Positions 35,801 to 48,619 of a stretch of DNA of 64,000 nt are shown one piece after another (position 1 is the stretch's first letter; the number at the start of each line of letters is the position of its first letter). Source of the DNA: Delphinapterus leucas (lineage: Eukaryota; Chordata; Mammalia; Artiodactyla; Monodontidae); the NCBI RefSeq assembly GCF_002288925.2, contig NW_022098043.1, forward strand, positions 8,268,761 through 8,332,760. Direction: 5' to 3'. Made by a program: the position numbers and the translations under genes. The notes below the pieces were generated by a model. The model made no database searches. It worked only from the letters and a program-made list of their open reading frames with translations, and was not told the DNA's origin.

Positions 35801-38800
35801 TTTTTTTTTTTAATTAGCAGAGCATCCTTGAAGCAGACCGAAGAATCAGCGGCCCTCATTTGATACCAAAGGTGCTTGAGAACCAGAGAAGGAAATGGAT
35901 TTCCCGAATGTCACACAGCCGGCTAGTGGCTGCATCAACACTACAGAACCTCATCATTGGAGCCTTGGTTCAGCATTCTTTGCACTATCCCGCAGTAAAG
36001 AAACCAGAAGATAAGACAGCTTCTCGTTTCTGTTGAGCATTTCAGACCTCTTCCGAGGTGGAGGTGAACTCATGCGGCGGCCAGTTCTGAAGAGAAGGCT
36101 CACTGATGTATTGTCCCGTAGCATGCCTCGGCTGGACTGCCCGTGATGGGTGCAAGGCCGGAGCAAATCCAGTTGTCTGCCTTGCTCCCCTCCCCCACAG
36201 AGCTGCCGGGAAACTCAGCACACGATCAGACCACATCCATTGCACTGGGTTACTGAGCAGAAGATGCCACAGGTCACCTGTGCCCGGAGGGGAGCGAAGA
36301 GAAAGAGCGTGTGGGCCGCCAGCCCCAGGCTTCCCCAGCCCTTCTTCCTTTTTCCTTGGAGCATTTTTTGCACCTTCGTGGTGGTCCCCAGGTGCTTCCC
36401 GGTCCTTCCAGGTCCCCAGATCCCGGAGGAGGGATGCGAGTGGGAGGGGGTGTGGCACCCCTGTTTCTTGCATTCTGGAGACTGCTGTCAGGAATTGCGC
36501 GGCATGTGGGCTCCTCAGGCAGTCTACAGCCAAAAGGCAACCAGACCGGGTAGATCGTGGAGAGGGAAATGCACGCTGCATTATTCAGTGTCAGCTTGAG
36601 GGGTGGAGGGAAAGGTGAAAGCCGTTGCCTAACTTCATTCCCTCGAAATAAAATCCTAAATGTTGACTTGAAACATATGGCTGTGCTTTGGGAGAAATCT
36701 TTAAGTCTAGTTTCTCGTGGATGCCCTAAAATAGCCAAAGAATTTCTTGGTTGCATTCTCTTTCTTCAGAGTCTGGGCCTTCCCTTGACTCCTAGACCAT
36801 CATTTCAGCAGGAAGGATGATCCCATCTTGCTTTAAATCCAAGGTCACTGGCAGCTATTAAGTTGTCAATGTGAGTATGAAGGGCGTGCTATTAACCTTG
36901 GTGCTCCCTCCTTTCATTTAATGTCTTTAAAGCTGATTAGAGGAAGGGGAAGTTTTCATTTGTTTTTCTAACCCAGGGAATCTGACTTAGGGACTTTTGT
37001 GGACTGGAATGTCCTGAACTGGCCAAGATTGATAAAACCTTCAGTGCCCAGGGCCCTGGCTGAGTCACGGTGCAGCATCACATGGCCTGGTTTACTCCGG
37101 GTGAAAACATCCTAAGTTCAGGAGATGACAGAACTCTGGCTGAGGCTGCACTGCAGCCCCCGAGCAGAAAGCCCAGCCCCAGGCAAGGTCCTGCATCCAT
37201 CTGCCTCACATCTCCTCCCCAGCCTCACTGCCCTGCTCCCCAAAAGTCATCCTTCTCCAAAGCGTGTGGTTAAACCTGGGCTTCGTGGCCGTGTCCAGGA
37301 GTCTGCTGACATGTAGAAGCCTAGACAGTCCTGCTTTTCAGCCCAACGCATCCCTGGGAAAGGGGCTATAAAGAGTATTTTTGTGATGTAGATATTTCCC
37401 ACAGGGACACCGTTATAATCAGGGCACCTCTCTAACCGGAGACCTGGCACCACACGAATCCCCATGATAGCCAGCAGCAGGTCATAAAAGCCAATATGTC
37501 CCCAGGCCTCAGTAATCATCTCTCAGAAGAAAGTCTCTGACAAGCCCTTTGCTCTGGATTCTGGCAGGGCTCTCAGCTCATTACTCAGTGTTCCTGAGCT
37601 GAGTTGTCCCTCCCCAGCAGCACAGGCCAGGGCCTCATCCCCCCCTCTCCTGGCTTCGATCTTCATCCCCTAGTTGTTCCACACTGGCCGGCGCTTCTCC
37701 TTTCCTCACCAAATGCCTTTAACTAAAAGACGTTAGAGCAGTTCACAATGTCCTATGCCCTCCTTCCCTACAGCCCCGTAACCCGCGTGACATAACCCAC
37801 GCTGTGACGAGCAGCCCCCCAGATCGTCCTAACAGCCCCCCTCCCCAAGTTATTGAACCTGAACTGTGATTACGTGTACAGAAACCCCCTATGTAATGCA
37901 CTTACAGGTCTAAAACAGCCAGAAAATACACCCGATCCATTAGGCTTTATGAGAAAAAGGTACCTAAATAGGGCATTCATTTATTCCAAAGATATTTATT
38001 GACTTCTTTCTATGTGCCAGACACTTTCCAAGGCACTCGGATGTAGCTGTGAATAAAACAGATAAAAACCCGAAAATGGCTTGAGAGGGGAAGGCATAAT
38101 GGCATTTGTCTAATGACTGGAAAGACCATTGGCTTGGGAATCAGGAAGTCTGTGGAGCCGGTCCAGATGCTCCCACTAACCGGCTAAGGCACTTCTCCGT
38201 CTCTGATCCAGACTCCTCACCGGAGTCCTTCTCTGTGACCATCTAAGGGCACTTTGATTTGTGAGCCTCCTTCTACTGTGGAGTCTTTGGCTTCCCAACC
38301 AAGAGAGCAGAGCTCCCCTGCCTCTCCCTAAGTGGGGCATCATTCACGCCAGCTCCCCACTCTGCCCTCGCAATTCTTTTCTGCTTTGACTATTCTTTGG
38401 TCTTAAGAAAAAGAGAAAAGAGAGCACCTCTCTACCGGGTTACCCTGCCTGCCTTCCCGCCTTATCCTCCCCGGTAGCCTCCCTTCTCCGTTTTCCTGTG
38501 GTCACAAATATTTTCCAAGAGCACTCAAATGACCCCTTCTTCAAAGATGGTTGTTGCAGGAGGCCGCCTCTTTGGGGTCACGGTGATGGCTTCGGGGCCA
38601 TCTGTTCCCCTGGGCACCTCAGGGAGGCCAGCGGACAGATTCCAGGGCGGGATTCTGCACAGTTGGTGCAACAGAACCACTGGAAACCAATTAACAGGCT
38701 GAAAACCAGAGAAAGGATGGTGGCCAAAGAACAGGCACCCCGTGGTAAACAATTACCAGTGTGGGCAGGGACAGCTATGTAGGTCAGCTCCCAGTCAGGA

Positions 38801-39515
38801 AATAGTTTTACAAGAGCAAAGTGCCAGTCCCTTCTGGAAGCAGAATCTAGGTAAAGGTTTGCTTTCTATCTTTGGGCAGATGACCACCTGGTTGCCCTGC
38901 AACTCCCCTTGGTTTCAGAGACATCTGGCCTTGGCTTCTACCTCCCTGCCAAAAGCAAGTGGCTCTGCTCCCTTCTAACCTTGACCTTCTGGAGGACGGT
39001 CACGAGAGCGAGTGCTACATCCTGCTTTATGAACCAGGTCCGGACAGGGCGCCTGTATTGCACTCTCACCTTCTGAGGACACTGGATGTTTTCTGGCACA
39101 GGTGTAGGAGATGCTTTCTCATTTGTTTTTGAGCGCCCACGCTCACCCTTGTAAAGATTTGCCAGTTTCAGATGAATATTTGGGGAACTCAGAAATTAAG
39201 ATCAACATCCAAGCACTAAGGACTGTCCTGGCAGGGATTTGGTCAAGCAGGACAGGAGACTCTGGGGTTCAGATCCACTTGGGCGTGAAATCAAGTCCCA
39301 TGAGCCCTTTGGGGCTCATACTCAGAGGTTCAGGTGACCTTTAACCTCTGTGACCTTTAACTTCCTCACATGGCATGGGTACAGGCTTTTACAGGCTACA
39401 ACGTGCTTCCATACTTATTCTCTCTCTTTGGATCCTCAGAACAGTTTTGGAAAGTGGGCAGGGCAGGTGTTAACATCTCCACTTTGTAGAGAAGGAAACA
39501 GGCTCAAAAATGCTG
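35801..39515. other. Intergenic DNA, no gene supported
   Basis: 35865-35990 is MIR-like. 36040-36600 is GC-richer with overlapping frames (up to 179 codons) on both strands that match nothing I recognise. 37990-38240 holds MIR/L2 words (CTATGTGCCAGACACTTTCC). 39420-39510 is MIR-like. Confidence 0.35.
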
Positions 39516-39518
39516 CAG

Positions 39519-40348
39519 GCAAATGGCATTATGTTGTTCTTTTTTATGGCTGAATAATATTCCATTGTATATATGTGCCACATCTTCTCTATCCATTCCT
39601 CTGTCGATGGACATTTAGGTTGCTTCCGTGTCCTGGCTATTGTAAACAGTGCTGCAATGAACACTGGGGTGCATGTGTCTTCTTGAATTACGGTTTTTCT
39701 TCAGGTATATGCCCAGGAGTGGGATTGCTGGGTTATATGGTATTTCCATTTTTAGTTTCGTAAGAAAATTCCATACTGTTCTCCATAGTGGCTGTACCAA
39801 TTTACATTCCCACCAACACTGCAAGAGGGTTCCCTTTTCTCACATCCTCTCCAGCATTTATTGTTTGTAGATGTTTTTCGTGATGGCCATTTGCAGCAAC
39901 ATAGATGGACCTAGAGATTGTCATACTGAGTGAAGTAAGTCAGACACAGAAAGACAAATGTCCTATGATATCACTTATATGTGGAATCTAAAAAAAGGGT
40001 ATAAATGAACTTATTTACAAAACAGAAGTAGAGTCACAGATGTAGAAAGCAACCTTATGGTTACCGGGGCGGGGGGGGAAGTAGAGGGGAGGGATAAATT
40101 GGGAGATTGGGATTGACATATACACACTACTATATATAAAATAAATAACTAATAAGAACCTGCTGTATAGCACAGGGAACTCTACTCAATGCTCTGTAAT
40201 GGCCTATATGGGAAAAGAATCTAAAAAAAAAAAGAGTGGATATATGTATATGTATAACTGATTCACTTTGCTGTGTACCTGAAACTAACACAACATTGTA
40301 AATCAACTACACTCCAATAAAATTAAAAAAAATAAATAAAAGGCTCGG
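39519..40348 (+). mobile_element. L1 3' end with 5' inversion (twin priming)
   Basis: 39519-39890 is L1 ORF2 in minus orientation (the encoded peptide includes [19 protein letters not shown]). From about 39886 the L1 is in plus orientation through the 3' UTR to ACTCCAATAAAATTAAAAAA. The two blocks meet at GCCATTTGC, a word also present at the far end of the inverted block, so they are contiguous in L1 order. The target-site duplication is not clear. Confidence 0.85.
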
Positions 40349-41490
40349 GGCATGTTTGCTGAGCTCATATGTGACAGTCAAGCCCTGGGGGGGGGCGCGG
40401 GGCGGGGCCGTGGGGGCGTGGTCTCCTGCTGAGGCCGGGTCAGATAAGCAGTTGTACTCACGAAAGCATATGTCTGCCATCTCTTTTGACCTTATTCTAG
40501 GAAATTCTTTAGGTTTACTAGTAACTCATGGAGGCTGCTCCCAGCACATTGCTTGGTAGGCCAGAGCCACAGAACCCTGATGGGCATTTTTCCAGGTAGT
40601 TCCTGACTCTGCTTCAACAAGACCAGAGCGAAACTGCATCCCCTAAACGTCTGTGGTTTCCCAGGGAAGCGACAGCTGCTGTTTGCTAAGAGCTTCAGAG
40701 GCTCTGCTCTCTGGTCCCCACTCGGGTGCAGCTTTGCCCTGAAGCTGTTTCCCTCGCTGACACACTTTGGCCTCCGACTTATGTGGAAGTGTTGACCTAA
40801 CCCCAAGACTCTCCCCTTCTCAGGCACTGCTCGGGGCAGCTCTCTGGGCAAACGGCCCTAGTGATGGTCAGACCTTCTGCTGGCCTTTTCACAGAAGAAC
40901 AAAGAACCGTCATCCTCAACCCAGCAACATAAACCTCCCCCCATGAAAAACACCTGCTAACAGCTAGTCCTGCAGCCTTCCTTCAGATGATACATGAGGA
41001 AGTTTGCCAATGCGATTGTCTGGAATCCTAATCTTAGTCAACTTTGCCTTCCTAAGTGAGTTGTCTTCCTAAGTGAATTGCAGTAGAATCCTGCTTGGAC
41101 TTACCTCCAACCAGCTGGACCAGCTGTAGCTCCCACTGGCCTCCCCCAATACTTTCCATGCAGTAAGTGCTCGGGTGAAACAGTTCGCTTTCCAGGCCCT
41201 CTCTAGGGCCTTGTTACCGAGGGGTAAATGTTCGGGGCCAAGAGATTCATTGCGTGCCTGTAGGAATCTAACGTCTTTTTAAAACCAGGAATTGAGAAGT
41301 GTAACTAATGAGCACACTGTAAAAGCAGAGTGACCACCTCATTAAAGCTCAGAGCCATTGCCCAGGTTGGGCAGAAATGAAAATCCCCAAAGAAAGGCCA
41401 CCCCGTCCATTAATGAAGCACTTTACAAAAAAGTGTGGTAAGTATTCGGCAGACATTTTGATAGACAAAGAGCATTTACCAGAGGCCTTA
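40349..41490. other. Unassigned intergenic DNA
   Basis: A short G/C-rich tract lies at 40387-40440. No gene is seen; frames up to 119 codons lack domains. Confidence 0.35.
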
Positions 41491-41504
41491 AAAATAAAGC
41501 CCTG

Positions 41505-41708
41505 GGGCTTCCCTGGTGGCGCAGTGGTTGAGAGTCCGCCTGCCGATGCAGGGGACACAGGTTCGTGCCCCGGTCCGGGAAGATCCCACATGCCGCGGAG
41601 TGGCTGGGCCCGTGAGCCATGGCCGCTGAGCCTGCGCGTCCGGAGCCTGTGCTCCGCAACGGGAGAGGCCGCAACAGTGAGAGGCCCGCGTACCGCAAAA
41701 ATAAAAAA
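41505..41708 (+). mobile_element. Young CHR SINE with 14-bp target-site duplication
   Basis: Target-site duplication AAAATAAAGCCCTG at 41491-41504 and 41709-41722, exact. The body is close to the consensus I recall: GGCGCAGTGGTTGAGAGTCC, CGGTCCGGGAAGATCCCACA and GAGAGGCCCGCGTACCGC. Confidence 0.95.
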
Positions 41709-41722
41709 AAAATAAAGCCCTG

Positions 41723-44015
41723 ATTTCTGGTGGCATGTGTGGGGGGATGAGAGAGGAGAGGAGGAAGAGGTTTCCAGCATGATGTACTCTATGTATCAAA
41801 GAGCCTCTAGTTTGGGATTTCAGGGTTCAGATGATTCTCAACTGTTCCTCCCTTCTCGGCAAGGACTCTTCTTCCATGTTGGCATTTGCTGATTCTTCTG
41901 GAGCCCACCCCTGCTGTTGTCGTGCGGTTGAAAGAGAGAATCCACAGAAACCTTGAACTTGAGAGCCTGGCACACAGCAAGCGTTTAGGGTATTTGTTGC
42001 CTGGGCGATTCATGATATCATCTTTGGGGGAGGAGACATGTCCCTTTTGCAAATTGGGGAAGGAGAGGCAGGGGTCAGGGAGGCCTGCTGTCCACGGTCC
42101 CTGCAGAAGGTCTCAGCTGCCTCAGGCTTGTGTGTCAGGGCCAGTCTGACTGTAGCAACAGTGCTGGAGAAAGGCCAGCCTGCAGGGCGGTGGGCCGCTG
42201 GCCAGGGTGCGTCCCCCTGCAGCCCAGCCCTCCTCTGAGCACTCTGGCACTCTGGGTTGTGCTCAGACAGCAATGCTGACCCACCAGCATGGTTGTAAAC
42301 AGTGAATCTCCACGCTGTCCTCTATAAAGAACCTTGTCAATTGTCGAGTGGCTTGGGGTGAGCTGTACGTACTTTTTGCTGCAAGAGCCTTAGCTCAGGG
42401 CCTCCAAACCTATCTTCCGGTCTCACCCTCCTTTATCCTTCACACAGTCACCAACAGGCCTTTCTAGAACCAACTTCTGATGATACACACCTCTTTGGAA
42501 ATCTCTGCAGGCTCCCCTTTGCCTACAGGGTCAAGGGCACAGTCCTTAGCATGGACTTCAGGGTCCTCTACAATCACCCCACCAAACACTCCCCCAGAAG
42601 GACGCACCCCAGCCACTCTGTGCTCACCATTCACAGCAGGGCAGGACTTTCCCGGCACCATGCTCGTCCCACTGCCTGGAAGGCTGTCCCCTCCCCCCTT
42701 CTCTGCCTGGCAACCTCCTGCTTCATCATTCAAGACTCAGCTGCAAGGTGACACCTCCTCTATGTGGCCTCCCCTGACTTTCTCAAGCAGAGGTTCACAC
42801 ACTCCTTGGTGAGCAGGAACCTCCTGCCTGGTGAAGGTCAAGATGTTTCCTGTTATACAAGGGCCAGCTCCTGCCTACCAGCCACCCCGCCAGCCCCAGC
42901 TTCTGCGTGGGGCTTGGGTACCGCTGACCAGTGTAGCCTGGCCTTGGGAAATGTCACATGCTCTCTGTTTCAGCCTCCTTAGAAGACTCAGGATAAACAT
43001 TTACCACAGAAATTGTCCTAGACCTGGAAATTGTAACTGAAGATTAGGGGATATTAAATACTGTTAAAACATCTCATCATTTTTGTGATAACGAAACAGA
43101 GAAGCACGGGGACCTAGAACTGAAATGTGCTCTGAACTGTAGCAGGGATTCTCAGCTGAGGGTGGGAACAGAGGCATTTCGGAGTCACCCACAGGGCTTT
43201 TCTTACACAGATTGGATGCTGGTGCCCCTCCCCCCAGAGTCCACCCACCCCTGTGCCCCGCTCGGACCCACCCTAGTCACTGAGCTTCAGAGTCACCTGT
43301 GTGCTGGGCACAGTGACGCTTCCTTGCTGAATCTCTGCTGCCTCCCTACAAAAGGGAGGGGATGATGTCAGCCTCAGAGGAATACCCTGAAGGTTAAATG
43401 AGAATCTACCTATGAGGTTCTTAGTAGGCACCAAAAAGAAGTTAGTTCCATTCTCCTGTCCCTCCCTCACTTCAGCTAGAAATTTGCCCCAGGTCCCACA
43501 GGCGGCCATGGAAGGGAGTCCTCAGCTGTGATGGGTGAGACCAGAGGGTGGGATGCCTGGGGCCAAATGCAGCCCCTTTTCCTCTTCTTTCTACTGCCTA
43601 GGGAAAAGCTCTTCCCACAGACACTTCATAGCAAGGGGTTCCGTAGATACTCACTCGTGTCTGTGACCGAGTACTAGGTGCAGAGGTGGCGCCTTTGCCC
43701 CACCATCTCTGGTCAGTGCCCTGTGGGTCCGCCGGCTTTCATCACTGGGGTGTAGACGGGCCTGGAACGGCTGAGGTGCTCTTCCAGGAAGTACACCAGG
43801 TGGCGCTGTGGAGTAACCAGAGGTTCCAAAGGGAGGGACCGTAGAAGGAGCACTTGGAGGGGCAGCAGCATCCCGACTAGGAGGCTATACTGGGGGTGAC
43901 AGAGAGCCCTTGATGGCCCTCTGCTCAGGAACCCTGACGGAACACCCCTTTGACTCATTTGAGCACAAGCCAGAGCCCCTCCCTCCGTGTCCCTTGCAGA
44001 GTTGTTGACAAGAGC
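41723..44015. other. Intergenic DNA with L2 remnant at about 42430-42800
   Basis: GTCACCAACAGGCCTTTCTA, GCATGGACTTCAGGGTCCTC and GGTGACACCTCCTCTATGTG follow L2 3' order, plus strand. 43140-43320 resembles a short hAT-type repeat. No gene is seen. Confidence 0.4.
43793..43805 (+). promoter_or_regulatory. CTCF-type core motif
   Basis: ACACCAGGTGGCG matches CCASYAGRKGGCR at 12 of 13 positions (A for C at position 1) and continues CTGTGGAG. Binding is inferred. Confidence 0.45.
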
Positions 44016-44019
44016 GTTG

Positions 44020-44215
44020 ACCATGTGCCACATTCAATTCTAGGTGTGGTTTAACCCGTTTAATTCTCACAACCCTGAGAGCTGAGCACACAATCTGCCC
44101 TAATGAAAAACACTGGGCAGCTGAGGCACAGAGAGGTGACATAACTTGGCCCAGGTGACCCAGCCAGTAGGTGGGAGGCCTGGGATTAAGCCCAGGTGGT
44201 CTGGCCTCCTTACAC
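44020..44215 (+). mobile_element. MIR SINE
   Basis: GTTTAATTCTCACAACCCTG, GGGCAGCTGAGGCACAGAGA and CCAGCCAGTAGGTGGGAGGC. Confidence 0.7.
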
Positions 44216-47200
44216 AAAGAGCTGATTTCGCTCCCGCAGCCTAAATAACTTTCAGGTTATCTCCAGTGGTTCTAGGGTAAGTCAGCAGCCCTGGCTTCGG
44301 GAAGATACCTCAGGAGGATGAAGATTCCATTTCCTCTTGGATAATAGGCCTTTAGATTGCCATTTTCAAGAGGCCCAAACCCAGCATACCTGGGGCGCGC
44401 TCTTGGGCAGTGGGGCTCCCATTCACTTATTCCGTACAAGTTTACCATCCAGGCAGGGGGTGCCAGGGGTACAGACGGGCAAGGTCTCAGGCCTCGTGGA
44501 CTTTATACTGGGGTTGGGGAAACAGCTAACAAGCAAATCCATAAGTAAGAAAATTTCAGGTAATAATAAAAAAGAAAGTAAAGGCAGGTTAACAGGGTAG
44601 AGACTGAACGATAGTTGGAAGAGGGGAGGGAAGGGGTGAGCACGTTGGTGCAGCAAGGTCACTCTGTATGAAGTCTGAACTGCACATTTCCTAATTCTGT
44701 GATCTCCTTCAGGCGGAGAAAATGTCATCGGACTTTTGCACAGCAACCTCTGCGTACACCCACTCGTATAATCACCCTCTCCTGGAGTAGAGTCAGCTTA
44801 GGCACAGGCTCTGCACTAAACGAGGGAAGACTTATTCTCTAAGTGCCAGAGGTTCTGGAGCTCGGGCAGGCTGTCTGTGTGCCTTGCTTGCCCACCTGGC
44901 CCCAGGTGTAAATGGTGCAGAAACGCAGGCCCGTTCGGGCTGGGTAGCTGGCCCTGTCAGAGGACAATTGTTGAACTTGAACCTCAGTTTTGAGCCTTTT
45001 GCAGGAGGAGCCTGTTCATGCTTACAGCTTGGCAGCAGTGCTTGCTTTTAGCCAAATCTCCAGTTACGAGTAATAAAGACCCAGTCCCTGGTGGGCAGCA
45101 GAGCCATAGAATTGAAGGGGTCCTGAGAGATTGCCCAGCCTCTGTCTTCAGACAGGGAATGTATAAACCACCCTGGTCCCAAGGCACTATCTCGCTTCCT
45201 GAATGTATCTAAGGACAGAGATCATAGAGGGACCCCAGATGCATTCACCCACTCATGTCCTCAGGGTGAGGGCTCTGCCTCCAGTCAGGGCGTCTTCATT
45301 CAGAAATGTGGTCTCTGAAAGGGACCCAGCAGGGCCCATTAAAGTATTGGGTTACTTATCCGGTGGCTGTCTCCGCTACTGACTGGGCTTCTGTTCTTGT
45401 GAAAATGGGAAGCCTATAGAGAACAGAAACCTCCCTGTCTTCACGGTCCCTCACTGCTAAGAATGTATTATCTTGATTAGGGTAATGAGAGATGTGCTCT
45501 GAAATATGTGGATGAGGACCAGAGCAGATGGACGGAATTAATTTGTGTTTGCCAGCTCTACCCAGAGCACTGCAAGGGCTTTGAAAACCATGCCAAGCTC
45601 CTTGGGAATGGCATCATGGAGACATGCCACTGTGAACTGGATGAAGGGCTTGGGTGACCCAAATGACCTGTCAGTTCTACGTCTTGGATGCTGAATATTT
45701 GTTTTGTTTTGAAAGCAGGATCTTTAACAGTTTCATTTGGGGAACGTTGGCACCTACCAGGGGCAGCCCCATTGCTAGGTACCCAGAGAAGCACAGCATA
45801 AATGAGTCATGCGCCGGTGTTGAAGGGCCTCGCAAACTTGTCAAAGAGGCCAGCTGTGCGCCGGTTCTGGGACATCGCTGCTCCCTTGGCTGGTTCTCTC
45901 CTACCCGGCCCTCGGAGCCTTCAGAAGCTTCCCCCATCCTCCATCTGTGATTCCATAATATCCTTTAATGTGTTCATTAATCCCCCAAACACTTACTGTG
46001 TGCCAGGCACTGCTTAGATGCTTGTGCTAATCTGGTGATATGACAGTTTTCTGTGCACCCATCGGCCTCCCTTACTGCACGGGGGCTCCTTTAGGGCCGT
46101 GAGCACATCTTCCTTCTTGTGTTCCCAGTCCCTGGAGCAAAGCCACTGCTCCATAAACGTCTGTGGAACAAATGAAGAGAGAAATGACAACAAGAGGGGT
46201 AGTTCCTAAAATAAAAATGAGCACTTATCCCTATTTTTACGGGTGTCAGAACATTCTCCATAAAACGTTACTTCTTCTGATTCTTCACCACAGCCCCTTG
46301 GGAAGATGGAGGCTTGGGTCAAATACGAGCCCCCCAGGAGCAGATGGGGTTCTTGATGCCAAACCCTGTGCTCTTTTACTCCACATAGGAGTGTTTCTTC
46401 TATGAGAACTTGGAGGGGGGCGGGTATTGAGCTGGGGAAGCCCAGGGAAGAGAGAGTTCGCTCCCTGCAGAGAACTTCAGAGAAGGCTGGGCCTGAGGCT
46501 GCAACTGAGAGGCGGCTCCTGACAAGCAGAGTGGGGGGTGGGGGGGCGGGAAGCCCATGGCCCAGGGCAGGTTCCAAGGCCAGTCACTGGCCTGGCCTGC
46601 TGAGAGGGAGCTGAAGAGAATCAAAGACCGTAGGTGTTGGAAGGGACCTTGAAATGACCCAGCCCAGCAGTTCTTAGCCTGGGGACACTTAGCATTCCCT
46701 GGAGGCGGTTCTAAAAGGGTGGTTCCCAGGCTCCAACCCCAGGCACTTTAATTCAGAAGATCTGGGGCGAATCCTTCTAAAACTCTCCAGAGCCCTTGGG
46801 ATGCTGAGACCCCTTTTAAAGTCCATTCCTCAGGGTTTTTTGTTTTTTGTTTTTTTGCCTATTGAACACAGCCTTTGAGTTCAAAAGCCGTTTGGGAGGC
46901 ATCATGGCTACACCGCGTCAAAGGCTTGCTAGGGGTAGTCTGAATTTTCCCCAATACTTGCAGCCTCACCCTTGTCTGTCAGCTGCATCCCCCACCTCGT
47001 CCCCCACATCCCCCCCCACCCCACCCCCGCCTCTACAAACTGGCCTTCCCACTCCTCTGGCTGAAAATGAAGGAGCAGCCTCTGCTGTTGACTGTCAGTG
47101 TGTATGTTGATTTGGTCTCTCTTGAGCACCGGGCTCACACCTGAATTTCCTGGAGACGGGACGGAGGACTCTAGACTGGTTGGTGCCGGATGCCTTGCCT

Positions 47201-47970
47201 GGCCTGGCCTTGGGGGAATGACTGCAGGAGTGGAGCACAGCCTGAACAGCCGGAACCAAGTCTGAGAGCATCTTCAGTCAGTCCTGGGAGTGTCTCCTTG
47301 ATGGCCCTTTCCGGTACAGATAGCAGTGAGGGCAAATGCTCTCTGCAGGGTGAACTGATTTCCTGAGCTCCCACACTGGCCCTTGCCTCAGTCTGCCTCT
47401 TGTTCCTCCTCCATCTTCTTTTAAAATCCAAATTAAAAGGTGTTAGAAGACTGTGGCAGGGTAGCCTGGGTCCTCAGACTGATCATTCATGGCTTTGACC
47501 AGGCTCCTGGGCAGCTGAGCATGCAGACCTCCTTCCAAGACTATTTGTCGTAGATCATTAGGAATATTTTCTGCCACTATGGAGTGTAGCTGGTTTCAGA
47601 CTACTGTCAAATGAGATAAAAGACGAGTATTATACTCACCACATATGATTTTTAAAAATTTATATGCCTCTTCCCTCTAGACGGGAAATTCCTGGACAGC
47701 AAAGACCCACCTGATTTCATCTTTATGCCCCGTGTCTGGTGCATGTACATGTCCATTTTGTTGGTTCAATGAAAAGATATGTATTTAAGATTTGATTCAT
47801 AAAAATCCGATATGCGTACCGTTCAGTTCATGACTAAATATATTTTGAAAAGTGTAATGTTTATATCAACTATGATGCATATAGCAACAAATATGAATAT
47901 TAAGAACAAATTTCTCTCTCAGCCCCCCACCATCAGTCCCCACTTTCATAGGGTCCCAGATTATGACAAC
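44216..47970. other. Intergenic DNA, no gene supported
   Basis: 45960-46160 has MIR/L2 words (GTGTGCCAGGCACTGCTTAG). 46660-46800 resembles a MER5/MER20-type hAT element (CAGCAGTTCTTAGCCTGGGG, CTTTAATTCAGAAGATCTGG). The rest is unassigned. Confidence 0.35.
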
Positions 47971-47988
47971 AAATTAAATGCACCTTGA

Positions 47989-48350
47989 GGGACTCCCTGG
48001 TGGCACAGTTGTTAAGAATCCACCTGCCAATGCAGGGGACACGGGTTTGATCCCTGGTTGGGGAAGAACCTACATGCCATGGAGCAACTAAGCCCGTGTG
48101 CCACAACTACTAAAGCCTGAGCTTTAGAGCCCACGAGCCACAACTATGGAGCCTGCGTGCCACAACTACTGAGCCCGTGCACCGCAACTACTGAGCCCAC
48201 GTGCCTAGACCCCATGCTCTGCGACAAGATAAGCCACCTCAATGAGAAGCCCGTGCATGGCAATGAAGGTAGCCCCTGCTCGCCACACCTGGAGAAAGCC
48301 CACGCAGAAATGAAGACCCAATGCAGCCAAAAAATAAAAATTAAAAAAAA
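47989..48350 (+). mobile_element. CHR-1 SINE with extra internal units
   Basis: Flanked by similar AATTAAA...CCTTGAG words at 47972-47988 and 48351-48368 (imperfect target-site duplication). GGGACTCCCTGGTGGCACAG head; the body carries five CCACAACTA/CCGCAACTA units between about 48100 and 48195. Confidence 0.9.
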
Positions 48351-48595
48351 AATTAAAGCGAACCTTGAGTTTTTAATCTTAATATTAAAAATATTTTGAA
48401 AGACATGCAAAAAGTGTTAATATTTAATAGTAATCAAAGACATGAAAAATATTTTTAGAAAGCATTTAGTTTCTTTTTTCAACAAAAGTAAAGAAAATTA
48501 TAACAAGAAGTAACCTCAAAACTGAAGATGCTGCATGAAACTGTTAGGTGCTTGTTATATAATCCTTCAAAAAGCAAAGCAGAATCCATAAAGTT

Positions 48596-48619
48596 TATAT
48601 ATATATATATATATATATA
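48596..48619. repeat. (TA)n microsatellite
   Basis: Twelve TA units. Confidence 0.95.

Noticed and set aside
36042..36581. 179-codon minus frame with 170- and 149-codon plus frames overlapping it
   Set aside because: Mutually overlapping frames on both strands in a GC-richer block, with no recognised family. Cross-species codon conservation would be needed.
39470..39664. ORF2-like peptide with [15 protein letters not shown], and a similar one at 2403-2651
   Set aside because: These are fragments of dead L1 ORF2, annotated as mobile elements rather than genes.
41505..41525. CTCF-like GGTGGCGCAG word in CHR SINE heads
   Set aside because: It fits the CTCF core poorly (several mismatches upstream of GGTGGC), so I do not claim that these SINEs carry CTCF sites.
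41349..41780. Recurring peptide (RGPLTV...EHRLRTRRLSG) also seen at 18.7-19.2, 23.6-23.9 and 25.1-25.5 kb
   Set aside because: It is the translation of the CHR SINE in one frame, not a protein family.
48090..48215. Direct repeats that could suggest a CRISPR-like array
   Set aside because: The repeats are internal units of a SINE in a mammalian genome, with no spacers of even length.
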